DNA from: Camarhynchus parvulus
Lineage: Eukaryota > Chordata > Aves > Passeriformes > Thraupidae
Assembly (NCBI RefSeq): GCF_901933205.1
Contig: NC_044577.1
Span: 1 to 64,000 of the forward strand
Length of the DNA stretch: 64,000 nt
Direction: 5' to 3'
Of the stretch, positions 11,055-22,900 are shown one piece after another (within the stretch, counting starts at the first letter, position 1; every line of letters begins with the position of its first letter). A program made the position numbers and the translations under genes. Below the pieces are notes generated by a model that made no database searches, was not told where the DNA came from, and was given only the letters and a program-made list of their open reading frames with translations.

Positions 11055-11744
11055 TGTAGGGTGTGTTACACTGAGGAGGGAAGACAGAGGACTCTGCATG
11101 ATTCCATGTGAATCTGGCAAAAGCTGTTTATTGTGCTTCTAAACATTGTTTATATTTACTTCTTATCTTGGTCTACACAGTCACGCATTGTTTAATAGTG
11201 TGAGAAACAACTGCTCAACTTGAAAATTTAAAAAGGTTTGTTAAACCTTAACAAAAATACAACAAAGGACTACATAAGGAAAAATTCACAGCGCTGGGAA
11301 CTGCCCTCATGGATACCACATGGCTGGTTTGTCTTCAAAGATGGGTGCTCAGTCTTTTATACCCCTGGGGGTTCCATCAGCCAGCCCCGGCCCCTCCCAA
11401 AGTCTGTCACTCAGCTCTTCTTTGCCATTTATCAGTGGAGACTCCTTTGTAACTGGATTGGAGGTCAGGTGTTGCCATGCTGCCCCCCCTGAGCACCCCC
11501 AAGCTTTTCCATTCCCAGCTGCCCCATGCAAGGGACACCTGTGCAGCTTCTTTGTGCCTGTCCTGGACAGCCCAGGCTGCGTGATGGCTGCAATACAGGG
11601 GGAAAGGGAACTGTGGGGAGAAGAGAGGACAGCTAAACTACAATAACATAACTATACATACATCACTTAAAGCTTTTCTTAATATTCACACAATAGTTAT
11701 CTTTTAATCGCGAGAGCCAATTATCTTATTATCCATCTACAACA
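11055..11744 (-). mobile_element. Solo LTR, minus orientation
   Basis: Read on the minus strand the element starts TGTTGTAGATGG and ends CACCCTACA. A TATAAAAG box lies at 11354-11361 and an AATAAA polyadenylation signal at 11127-11132, in the order and spacing expected of U3-R-U5. No primer-binding site follows the 3' end, so this is a solo LTR. The style, with an AATAAACAGCTTTTGCC R region, is that of avian endogenous retroviruses. I could not find an exact target duplication. Its family differs from that of the other LTRs here. Confidence 0.7.
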
Positions 11745-14700
11745 ATAGTGTGACTAGAAACACTGTTTCATGTCATTCCTTAAAGGTATGGCGATGTTGT
11801 TGTTAGCTTTTTTTTTCCTTTAAAAACCTCAACTATCTAAAGCATGGTTTAGTAATTCAGGTGAGTTCAGGCTGCCACATTCTGTTGAAAAAAGGATCAA
11901 CTCAATCTATGCTCTAAGATAAAAAGAGCAGTTCAATGTATGAAGGAGGTGCGACACACAGTATCATTTTCCCGCTGAACCTCGGCAACAGGAAAAGCTT
12001 CTCTCTGCCCCAGGAGCTGCAAGGAATTTGGGCCAGTAAATGACATCTGAGAATCACCATAAATTCAGAGGCAAAAAGAGAAGATCTACCATTAAAAGGC
12101 AGAAAAAAGGGAAAGGTTTCAGAAAACATCTCTGCACTCTAATTAATAAATATTTCCAATTTCTCTGTGAGAAGAATAGAACCCTGCAGCAATAAAGGCC
12201 GCACAGTTCACAGCAGCGAGAGCTCAGCACACATCCAGAAAGGCAGTTCCAGCATCTAAAATTAAAAAAAAGAAAATTTTGATTTATTTTGTTTTAAAGT
12301 TACTTGAAGTTCTTAAAACCAAACCAACCTTTGCTCCTGATTTTGGCTCACTGACACACACACAGGAAGCCAAGGGTCACACAAGCCCTGCTTGCAGAAT
12401 TCCTGATCCAAACCCTCACCTTTCCTACCCAGTGCTGAGGGAAATCTGACAGAGGATTAATAAAGAGCCTTTGTTGAGAGCAGTCATCACCTCAGGCCTT
12501 CAGGCTTGGCAAGATTTGGTAGTGAATGGACCCAAATTCAACTCCTCCATCTAAATCTCTGACAAGTCTTGTCAGAAAGATATTGGACAGTCACTCAGAG
12601 TGCAGAATTTAAAGACTGTATGAGGAAGAACAGAAGCTTTGACATGAATTACACGAGTTTCCTTTTTCTCCCTCAATCACTCTGGGACTGTAGGACCTGA
12701 TCTTTGCAACCTGAAGCAGACCTAAGGCACTGGTTCCAGCAGCAGCTGCAGTTCCAAGCTTTCTGTTCCCTGGATTGCTCACCTAAGCACTCACAGCAAT
12801 CCCATCTCGGCCCAGTGACTCTGTCCTCAGAGGGAAGGAAACACAACCTGGTGGGACACAGCAGTGGCACCACACTTTCTCTTCCCTTCTCCCCTTTTCC
12901 AGCAGACCAGGCTGTTGGAAATGGCATTTTTACACAGTTCATCACAGCAGAGAGGAGAAGAGGAACCTGTGACTTACCCACACCATGGGCAGGACCAGGT
13001 TGGGTTTGGCTGCTCAAACACCAAAGCTCTTGGCAAGGATAGTACAAGTTCAGTGGTTCTTCCTGTCCTCAAAGAGAGGAGAAAAGGGAAGTCAAGCCCA
13101 CTGTGGCATCAAAGACTCCTGCATTTCATCTTTTGGCTCAGATTGCTCGCCATGGAGTTTTAGCCTTAGAAAAGGAGAGGTGACACCAAATCAAATAGAA
13201 AAGTGCTCTTTCCCAGTGGTTTTATTCCAGGCATTCACAGGAAGCTCATTTTTCTTCTAGCATTGTTTCCCCAATTTTAGCAAAGCCATTCTTATCCTAG
13301 GTCCCACAAGTCAGTTCAATCCTTTGACTGGATCTGGAAAAAGGAAGGGACACACCCGGATCACAGGAAAGCATGGAGAGAAAGCCCTCCAAAACTGGAC
13401 AGAGAAAAACAACAGGAAATGCAGGAAGACAGAGCCATTCTTTGCATGTTTGCATTCCTTTTCTAAAGACTTCTGTGCAGCTGGATGCTCTTTGCATTTG
13501 GCTTCCTTTAAAGGAATGGATTTGCTGCTAAACACATCTCAGGCCAAGATGTAACCAGGAGAAAGTGGGATGGAGATGAGGAGTCAGACAGGGAGTAGCC
13601 AGGGTTATGCAGGGCCTGGGAACATTAAGGATGGAGAAGAGAATGAGCAGGGATTGTTCTCCTTGTTTAGATCCATCAGTGCAGGGAGCTTAGAAAACAC
13701 AAGGTACAAGAAGGATCCTGGTCAGAAGCAGGATAACTCTGGGATAAGGGCAAGCCACTCCTGGTCCAGGGCTGTGCTGAAGAAGAAGGGGAATTTTTTC
13801 CTCTCCCCTTTCCAGTGGGATGCCACCCCTGGCAGAGGCAGGAGAACTGCCTTGCAGTCCAGTACAAAACCTGCCTGGCAAGCCAGGATCTCAAGGAGCC
13901 AGCAGCCATTTCTCTTGGGTTTTCTTCTCACAGGCATTTTAAGCCTGCTTTGCCTCACAGGCACTTTTCTGCCAAGGGTATTCCCATCTTTTTTAGATCC
14001 TGAACAAAGGTTTGTAAAGCTGACTTTGATGAAAGAACTGCTTCCTATTTTGATCAGTCTTAACTTGGATTTTCCCTCAGCAGCAAAATCAGGGGGTGAA
14101 CCCAATGTGGCCTTGAAGGGCCATAAGCTCCCAGCTATCAAATCACCAATTCCCTCAGCACTGATTTGTTGAACCTTTTCGGGGTTAATTTAGCAAACTT
14201 AAGGGTTTGGCAATGTCAGGGTCAAAACAATCAGAAACTTGTGAAAAAGAAACTGAACTAAAGCCGGCTGAAATGACTCATTACAACAACTCGTTCAAAA
14301 GGACGCAGGATAGATCCAATACTCACCAGCCCATCTGGCCAAGGCCAGAGCTCTCTGCCCACCGAGGACACAGCAACCAGCAGGGACCTTTCTCCCACTC
14401 TCCAGCATAGACCTCCTCCCTCCACACACAGGGAACTGCAGCCACTCCGGGAACACTGACTTAGTCCTGGGCTGGCAGTAGGAGAGGCACAAAGAATATT
14501 TAGAACTCTTTCTGACCTCAGTGCCATCCAGACCCGGGAGAAAGCACTTCCCACTGCTCCTGAAATTTTCTTCCTTGTCCCTTCCAGCTTTGGAAGGTTT
14601 CTGTGGGAGCCGGGATTATCCATGTAGTTCAGAAGCTGCATGTGGTACCTAAAGCATTCCCTTGGGAACATGAAGCTTCCCTTGTGTCTTTCAATTCTTT

Positions 14701-15660
14701 ATCCCAAATATTCTCCCCAATGATCCACAATCTAGAAAGAAAAAAAGGGAAAAGAAGGAAGACTAGTTCATTCTGACATAAGGAGTGTTGGTTATCCCAA
14801 CACACGTCCAGGTGAAAAAACATTTCTGCCACTCTAACAAATACCCTTGATACTGTCTCAACTCAATAGTAACTATTTAAATATTGCATTAAGAATCATA
14901 AGGACACAACTCTTGGTACTCTCAAGAATGCCTCAGCTTGGCTAGTTCAAGGACTTTCCCACCCAGGGAATTGAGGAGTCCAAGATTTAAACACCGTACG
15001 TATTTGATACAAATCTGATAGAAATTTGATATTGTTTGGCTACTAAGCTTTTCCAAAAGCTGTGGAGTCAAGGCTGGAAATCCTCACTGAGGCTTTTCCA
15101 TGTCCCATCTGCATCTATCCTTGGGAAAACCCCATTCAGAGGACTTTGCTTTAAAGGGGTTGCACTTGATGTTACAGACACAGAATTCCTTTGGGATCTG
15201 GCATTTCCTGCACCTCCAAACGCCTTAAAAGAATCGAGTGCAGAGTCCTGAGTCTCAGTTATTCCCACCTTCCTCAGCTCCACATGGATTTGTGCCTCCT
15301 CTGAAGGTCTGGAAAGGAATTTGTGGATCCCCTTCAGTTGGTTTGATTTTCAGCTCTTTCTCTGAGGTGGCCCAAAAAGCAAACAGAAAAAAACCCTTAA
15401 CAGCACAAAATCTCAACCCATCCCAAGATGCAGCTCCTCACACTAAACCTTGGGAGAATCCATGGTGGTTCCAGTACTGCTCTAATCCCACCTGGAACTG
15501 AGCTTCCAGGGGGCTCTGCCTAATTCACATCCAAGCCTGGATAGCTGAAAGCTCACAGGAAAAGGGGAGGCAAAGTGAATGGCAGAGGGGACATAATGGA
15601 GTCTTGGGTTTTCCCTCTGTGTGCAACAGAATTGAAGGGCAGGATGGAGAGGTTCCATGG
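11745..15660. other. Intergenic, no gene recognised
   Basis: About 3.9 kb with moderate GC and many open frames up to about 200 codons on the plus strand (13570-14172), none resembling a known family. Word use resembles the next block (16.3-18.4 kb), where a degraded retroviral pol-like stretch was noticed, so part of this may be decayed retroviral internal sequence. A non-coding RNA or the distal 3' end of a neighbouring gene cannot be excluded. Confidence 0.35.
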
Positions 15661-16314
15661 TGTTTTAGTTTGGAAGGTGCAGCTGTGGGTGTGTAATCTA
15701 TCACCATCTCTTAGAGGTGGGGCAGTTATCTTCGGTTAATTGGGCAGTTTTCTTTATCTCTTCCACAACCTCCAGGAGGTATCTTCTGTTAATGGGCCAG
15801 TGAGTGTCACTGCATAGCTGATAAAATTACATTGTGAGAAGCTCCGCCCAGAGGGAGGAGCCAAACATTCCTTCCTGGATATAATCTGAAATTTGGAACA
15901 CCACAGTTGGGCTTTTCCCACTGGATTCTCAGAGGAAGACCAGGCCCATCTACACCACCACTGGATCTTCAGAGGGAAACTCCACCCTTCTACAGGATCA
16001 CTGCTTCAGCAGAACCACACCTGTCTCTGCAGGAGGACTGCAGCCACCCTTTAATGGGACTGCTACCAACACCCTGACACACAGGGAGTCAGGCCATACT
16101 CTCACGCTGTCAGTGCTGTTTTGTATTACTGCATTTTTTATTTCATTTTTATTTTCTTCCCTAATAAAGAACTATTATTCCTACTCCCCTATCTTTGCCT
16201 GAGAGCCCCTTAATTTTAAATTTATAACAATTTGGAGGGAGGGGATTTACATTCTCCATTTCAGGGGAGTCTCCTGCCTTCCTTAGCAGACACCTGTCTT
16301 TCCAAACCAAGACA
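15661..16314 (+). mobile_element. Solo LTR, plus orientation (same family as 43587-44330)
   Basis: The element starts TGTTTTAGTTTGG and ends AAACCAAGACA. It aligns along its whole length with the reverse complement of 43587-44330, sharing the GGAGGAGCCAAACATTCC, GATATAATCTGA, CTTCTACAGGATCACTGC and CCTTTAATGGGACTGC blocks, so both boundaries are defined by the comparison. AATAAA lies near 16163 and a GATATAA core-promoter-like box near 15879. Flanking CATGG (15656-15660) and GATGG (16315-16319) could be a 5-bp target duplication with one mismatch. No retroviral internal sequence adjoins it. Confidence 0.8.
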
Positions 16315-18450
16315 GATGGAAAAGAAGTCCCAAAGGGTGCTTAACTCCAAGCAGTTGGTGCTGGTGAGGTTGAAGCCCTGAGGACAAATCCACTGGGATC
16401 AAACAGGAGTGGCAGACAGGATGGGTTATGACACAAACCAACAAAGCTGGAGCCCTCTTTCTTCTCCGGGGCTCTCTCAGAAATTCTCCATGTCCGGACA
16501 AACTCCCAGTCTCCCTGCTGGGGAGAATGGACTTGGATATCCCAGGTGACTGCTGAGGCTCAAACAATAAAGTTAGGCAATGATCAAAGCGGTTTTCCCC
16601 AGGAAATGACATATTCTCTGAAACTGGGATAACTTATCCCAGGGCTTTCTCCAGAAGAGTCACAGCTGGATATAGTCTCCCATTAAGGATTCCATAGGGG
16701 CTCATCTTTTGCTTGGAGTTTAGCTGAATTCCTCAGCAACGCCAGGATGTGGCCATTTGAGATGTTTGGCAGATTTGGCTCATTTGCAGGCTTTGTTCCG
16801 TTCTCTCAGCCTTCCCACTGGATTGTGGTCTCCAAGGAATCTGTAAATCCCATTTGACTCCTGTTCTCTTGGATAATTTTTGCACCATTCCTGTACAAAA
16901 GGAGGCCCTCTGTTAGGATGATTTTCCCTACCATTCCCCAGCAGTTTTATCTGCCAGTCCATTCCCTACATTAGCTGGGTTCTTCCAAGATTTCTGAGCT
17001 TCACAAGGCAGGAGATTGACTTGGCTTGGGAACTAAACACTCCTGAGGAATCGTCTGATAACATCACCACGTTCGACAGCTGATCCTTGTGCTGAAGGGA
17101 TCCCTCTTTCTTCCTTTCAGGCAATTCCAAGGCTCGCTGCCCCCATCTGGGAACAGTCCCCAGTTTGGACTTTCTTGTGGAGTATCCCTCTAGTCTTCCC
17201 TGCTGGGATCCTGTTCAGGAATCCATGGAGGTACAAATTTAGCTATTACTTCTTCTCACCCCTGCCCAGTTCTAATCCCAAAGGATTTGGTGTCTGCCTT
17301 ACCCAGCTGGAGTCTGGTTCCAACTTTGTTCTTACGGCTTCTGCTGCTTTCAATGTCCCAGGAGTTCCGTCAATGGAGTGACAACATTTTCCACTTCCTC
17401 CAGGATTCCCCTGTTGCCTTTGGGTGCTGGAAGAATATGAAAACCTGGGCTTGCAGGGCTTTACTATCAGGAATTACATCCCTGGATTTGTTCATTTCCT
17501 AATATTATCTCTTCCCAACAAAGCACTGGGCATACAAGGAACATAGCAATAGATGCGCTAACCACTGTTTACTCCTCTAGAATATCAGAGCTTGGAAAAA
17601 AGGGCAGTTTTGGCTTTTCCTGATGGTACCCGTGAGGAACATTTTACATAAAAGCCCATTCCTATATCTTTCCCTCTATCCACCAGAAAGCCACCTGTTC
17701 ATCCCCCAGCTACTTCCTCCCTCTCTTCCTTTATCCAACAGAATTTTAACAGGTGAATATTCCCCTCTGGAAGGGCACCTTTCATTCCAAACCTAATAAC
17801 AAATGAACCATTTTCCTTGACCTTCACTATTAGGATTCCACCAAGAGCCAGTGGATGGAAAATGATCCTCCCCTGGCCCCTGCTGGATTCTTGGAGCAGG
17901 GATTCTTTCCCTCTTTCCCCCATGGTGCCCTCACTGCCCCGCCCCTTTTTGGGCTTTGTTTCACAGCTTTTGCTTCCCATCCTTGGATCCTCTCCCTCAC
18001 TCCAGGAGCTCCCAGCAGTTCCACACCCTCTTTTCTCCCATCCTGATAATTTCTCCAAGAACAGAGCTGTGCATTTCCATTTCCTTCTTTTCTCCAACAA
18101 GTCCCACAGATCCAAACCTAAACCTGACACAAGGAACTCTCGGTGCCTACAAATCCAAATCCAGACCCGGCCATCCCTAAACCAGCAACTCCAAACACAC
18201 AATCCTGGACAACTGGCATTCATTCAAACCTAACATTTAGGACACATCGAATACTTCAAAATTCTCAAGAAGCATCCTGTTGCCTTCAGCTCCCAGGGAT
18301 TTTTGCTTTGGACTCGCATGGATTTGGGGCTCAAGGGACTTCCCTGAAAAATCCTCTGTGGTGCATGCTGGAATCCCCAGTCTCATGAATCCAGAGAGTG
18401 TTAGAGGCTTAGGCTAACCTGGGCCACCAGAAAGGGACTCAATAGTGATG
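16315..18450 (-). pseudogene. Possible decayed retroviral internal region (pol-like)
   Basis: On the minus strand a 60-codon frame at 16780-16962 resembles part of a retroviral integrase core: a glycine/proline-rich turn, a VQEWC helix-like segment and later basic residues near the expected spacing. The surrounding 2 kb has the same composition but is broken by stops and frameshifts. This is a weak, recognition-based call for an ERV-L-like element on the minus strand, opposite to the neighbouring solo LTR, so they are probably separate insertions. It has no coding capacity as it stands. Confidence 0.3.
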
Positions 18451-19420
18451 AAGGGGCACTGCTGGACACCAGCCAACGGCAAGGGGACACTTTAAACACT
18501 TGCCTGAAACTTTGCAGCGATTGGGAACACCAGCACCAGGGGCTGCACCCTGATGTGCTGAGACCTGAGCAGCAGGGCTGACTTACGAGATGAATCCGGG
18601 CACTGTATGACTGACACTATCAGTATTATTTAGCTAAAAATAGATGACAAAAATGCAAACATAACAAAATTAAAGGGAGCTCACACAAGAAGGGAAGGAG
18701 GAAAGAAAAAAACCATTAACTGAGCTCAAAAGCAGAAACACTGTATCAGTGTGCACCAGCATCTTGATTTTTTATATTTAGATTTTTTCTTTGCATTGAG
18801 TTTTATCCCCAACAGTTGTCTAAGAAATAATGTTATTAGTTTTTATTGGTACAGTGCAAAAATTTGTTATGGCTCTGTGTGTGTGGCTTTGGCCACACTT
18901 GGAGAGACACAAAATAAGCACTTGGATTCCTCCAGACACATAATGGGCAACATGTGTCAGAAGCCCCCTGCGGATAAACTGCTGCTCTCCTTTGCAGTAG
19001 TGCTGAGTTCTGCAGAGTAGTTGAAGGGTTTAACCACCTTCACTGTGGGGAAGGCTGATGGACTCCTGAGTACAGGGCTGCGGTGATGGTTCTGCCTTCT
19101 GCATGTCTTTCCTTTGTGGACACAAACCAGTGGAAAAGCAAGGCCCTGAAGCAACCAGGACCCTCCTGAGAGGGCCACGAGCACTGCTCCCCTTCCAGCA
19201 CCAGTGCTGAACACGCCCACCCCTCCCCTGGCCAGTGCTGCAGCAGGCAGAGGAGAGAGCTGCCTCTGGAAAATGGAATCTTGGCCCTGCTCCACCAGGT
19301 ACCAGCCTCTTTCTTCACCATGTGAAGAAATGCCTCACCATGTGAGGCAATGTGTCTTCACATGAAAGATGAATCCCCAAGAGATGGGCCTTGCAGGCCC
19401 TTAGAGTGGGAGCAGCTCCC
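18451..19420. other. Intergenic, downstream of POFUT2
   Basis: No gene was recognised. The sequence lies beyond the candidate POFUT2 polyadenylation signal and contains one clear hairpin (19321-19362, listed separately). Confidence 0.4.
19321..19362. repeat. Hairpin-forming inverted repeat
   Basis: Two nested arms pair: 19321-19328 (TGTGAAGA) with 19355-19362 (TCTTCACA), and 19331-19338 (TGCCTCAC) with 19342-19349 (GTGAGGCA). This gives a 16-bp stem with small internal bulges and a three-base loop. The strict complementarity is seen directly. No function is assigned; it lies just downstream of the likely POFUT2 3' end. Confidence 0.75.
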
Positions 19421-19426
19421 CCCACT

Positions 19427-19432
19427 TTTATT
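19427..19432 (-). terminator. POFUT2: Candidate POFUT2 polyadenylation signal
   Basis: AATAAA on the minus strand, about 510 bases after the POFUT2 stop codon, followed downstream by a G-rich segment. It is the first canonical signal after the stop, so a 3' UTR of about 0.5 kb is plausible. It was chosen by position only. Confidence 0.4.
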
Positions 19433-19937
19433 CCAGTGGCAGCTTGGTTCCTCCCTGGGTTGAGACTAGTGCTCCCAGGGTGAGCACTCCTGGTGACATG
19501 GCCAGGACCCCCAGCCCTGCAGTTAAAAAATGACCACAGACCCACAGAGAGAACCATAGACACAGGTAAGAAATGCTCCAGCAGGCGAGGCTGCGTTGAA
19601 CTGCCGCATCCTGGGCATCGTTTTGCTGCTTCCCATCAGAGCTCTGCAGCCAAGAGGCCCCTGTGGTCGGTAGCAACCCATTTGGTGCATGTGGGACCAC
19701 GTGGCAGCAAGCACAGGACATACTGGGGACCCAGGTGCAGCAGCCACACAGACATGCTGTGAGGTCCAGAGACACTGAGCAGTACAGCTACCCCATGGCA
19801 CACCCACGCTGGAAGGGGAGCGGGAACTGAGAATACAGGACTGGGTCATACATCGATCCAAAGCATGTAATTCCCCATGATTTTTCCTCAAAAATTTTGA
19901 ACTCTAACAGGATCAAAACCTTTGTGTTTCTCTGTGT

Positions 19938-22900
19938 TTAATATACAATTTTCCAGTGAGCTGGCTGCTCACAGTTTTTTTCTGTTTCACCACAAAATCG
20001 GTTGTAAGTTGTTTTTGGATCAAATCCCAAGATCTCCCTTTCCTCATGGATTCGGAAAGAAAATGTTGAAACTGAGGTGCCTATAAAATATCTGTGGAAA
20101 AAAATCAAAAAAGGGTTTGTGAGGGGAGGGCAAGTTTTTAAAATGCAAGTAATTAGATTTCAGTTCAATGAACTTCACTGTTCAGTGAAATGATATGGTA
20201 AGAAAATTATTGTATATACACACATAATATAACCATTATACATCTACTATACACATCTCAATTATATAATGTCTTACACTATTTGTAAACAACCTTGGGA
20301 CAAAAATCATATTCAGTTTTGTGACAGTGCTGAATAATAAGCTTTGGGTGAATAAAAGTCAGGTTTGCTACCTTGCATGTGCACAAATCCACTGGTCAAT
20401 CACAGCTAAGCCCCCATCCTTATAGAGTTTCAGCTCCTCCAGAGAGGGTTCAAACCTCACCATCTCAGGCAGCAGTTTCTTGAGCAGTTCAATCTCTTAA
20501 AAAAGGAAGGATATGAATTTATCTCTACATTATGAACAGCAACTCACTGCTATCACACAATGTGTTTGTTTAAGGAAATCCCAGGTGAACAGTTACAGAG
20601 CAAGTGACACCAGAATCTACCAACAAGTTTTACAAATTCAGTTGCCAAAATTCACAGCGTTGCAGGGAGGGAGGGGAGCCAGTGGTAATTGCTGCACTCC
20701 TCAGAAGTTACCAATCCTGAAGTGACTGTGATCTGCCTACCTTCCTCAACAGCATCAGTGGCGACAAAAACTTTTTCAAGTTTAAGCGTCTCCAAGAGGC
20801 TATGGATTTTCTTTACTGCTCCTTGCAGGGAAGGCACGTCTTCTCTGTGACCCCAAATGAAGTCTCTCCTTCTGAGATGAACCCCAAGGTATGGGCCACC
20901 TAGAGCTGTGCCTGTCTTAACCTACGAGAGAAAGATTGAAACTTTAAAACTTGAGAGCATCAATGTTCACACTGAAAAACCTGAATGCAATCATCTCTGT
21001 ATTAGGCACAGAATCTCTCTAGTTGCAGACAGAAATTGTCAAGTATGGACTGGAAGTAGTTTGGGATGCTTGTTGCAACATTTAGATCTTGGGTGGCCAC
21101 CATCATGCAAGAGAAACTGGAGTGCCAAATCTTTGCAAGCAAAAATTCCTCTCCTTGACCAAATAAATCCTCAACTGGCAGGTCACAGCTGAACTTTACA
21201 CCCACACGTAGTGCTGAAAACAGGAAGAAATTCAAGTTTCCTTTACTGAAATGAGGGCAACAAAGACCTGGCCTTCAGAACCAGTCAGGCATACCTCAAC
21301 AGACTCTGTTAGCTTGTGTCACATGGGGAGAAGAAGGTGCACGAGGAACATGTGTGTCCACCTTGATGTGAACAGAAGGGTGTTGCTCACGTGTACCTTC
21401 CAATATGTCCTGCAGCACACAGCCAGGAATACACAAATAAAATATTTGTTATGGGAAACAGACTGTTAAGGATTTTACCTTCATCTGTGTCCAGTCCTCC
21501 TTGTACTGAGTCCTGTCTGCCTCATCAGTGGATTGAAGGTATTTCTTCCTAAACTTGTCTCCCACTACACGGAGGTGTTTAGCAAACACCATGCTCCGAC
21601 GGGTCTGTTGGAGTAAGAGCAGACACTGAGTCAGAAAAAGGAGAGCTAAAAATGAGTAGGTAGAGACAGTTTTACACACACAGCACTTCCAGGATACAGT
21701 TACTTCTGCAGTACTCTAAGCAACGATTTTATCCAAGCTTTAATAGTTTATTTCTAATTATCACCATATTTATAACCAGCATACTCACCTGCCCCTGCAA
21801 TACACAGGTATGGGGAGGACACTGCAGTTATTTACACTACAGAACACATGATACACCAAATTAAACACCCTAGCAATATACCTCACTTCTGGAAACAAAA
21901 GCTGGGCAAACACTTTAGTGTGCTAAACACCTTTAAGAATAAAACCTGGTTTAAAAATACTATGTATCTAGCCACAGACATGCCGAGGCAATTCAGTGGA
22001 AAAATGACGAAAAAGGAATTATTTCCTTAACCTGTGAGTAATAATCTCTAAGATTCTGTGATGCAGTTACCGCTGCACACAGCCACAAGCAGCCTTTTTA
22101 TTAACAGGCAAAAGAATTACAGAAATCCCAGGCTTTCCCTTTTTGTCTGCAAAGAAACAGAACGGAGAGATGCTTCTCAGAGGAACATGGAAAAAAAGAG
22201 AAGAGGCCCTGGGCCCATTTCGCAGTGAGAAAATTTTTGTTTGGACATCAGGCAAAACCACTGGGGCAATGTTTAAAGTGCCACTGCTAAGAAATGTGTG
22301 CTATAGAGCCATGTGGATTTCATGTCTCCTTTTACAGGACAAGTCACACTCAAATATGCTTGCATTTCTTTCTTTGAGAGGTCACTCTCAATGAATAATT
22401 CTTGGCTAGCAAACTAGTGTTTGGTCCACTTCTGGAAACATGCCATATCTCAAGTGAATAGCCCGATATTTACAAGACTGAGGTCCGTGTAATTTGTTTT
22501 GTAGTATCACGACAGTCAGTCAGTTTTTCTTAGGAATTTCAACTATATCAAGCACTCCATAGCATGTTCCATTTTCCTGTGTCTGAACTTCAACATTTTC
22601 TTAAAACTTTTATGAAAGGAATTATTTACCATAGACCTTTGCCTTGAAACCCATGGGAATTTTGCCTTTGAAGCCAGTGGGGAGGGATTTGGGACAATAA
22701 CGAGCACTTTACGGAATTCTTTAGAAAAGACTAATCTTGAGGTTGACTAAATAAGAAACTGCTCCCTTCTGATTGTAGATCTGTTATACAGGGGAGGTCC
22801 TTTTAATCACCATGACCTGCAGCCCTAGGCCTTTAGGCACAAGACAGCAGGGCAAATTCCTGTCACATTAATCCACAGCAGCCTGAAAACCATGTTAGCA

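Noticed and set aside
13570..14172. A 200-codon plus-strand open frame
   Set aside because: It has no recognisable domain, mixed composition and equally long frames on the other strand; it lies in probable decayed repeat sequence.
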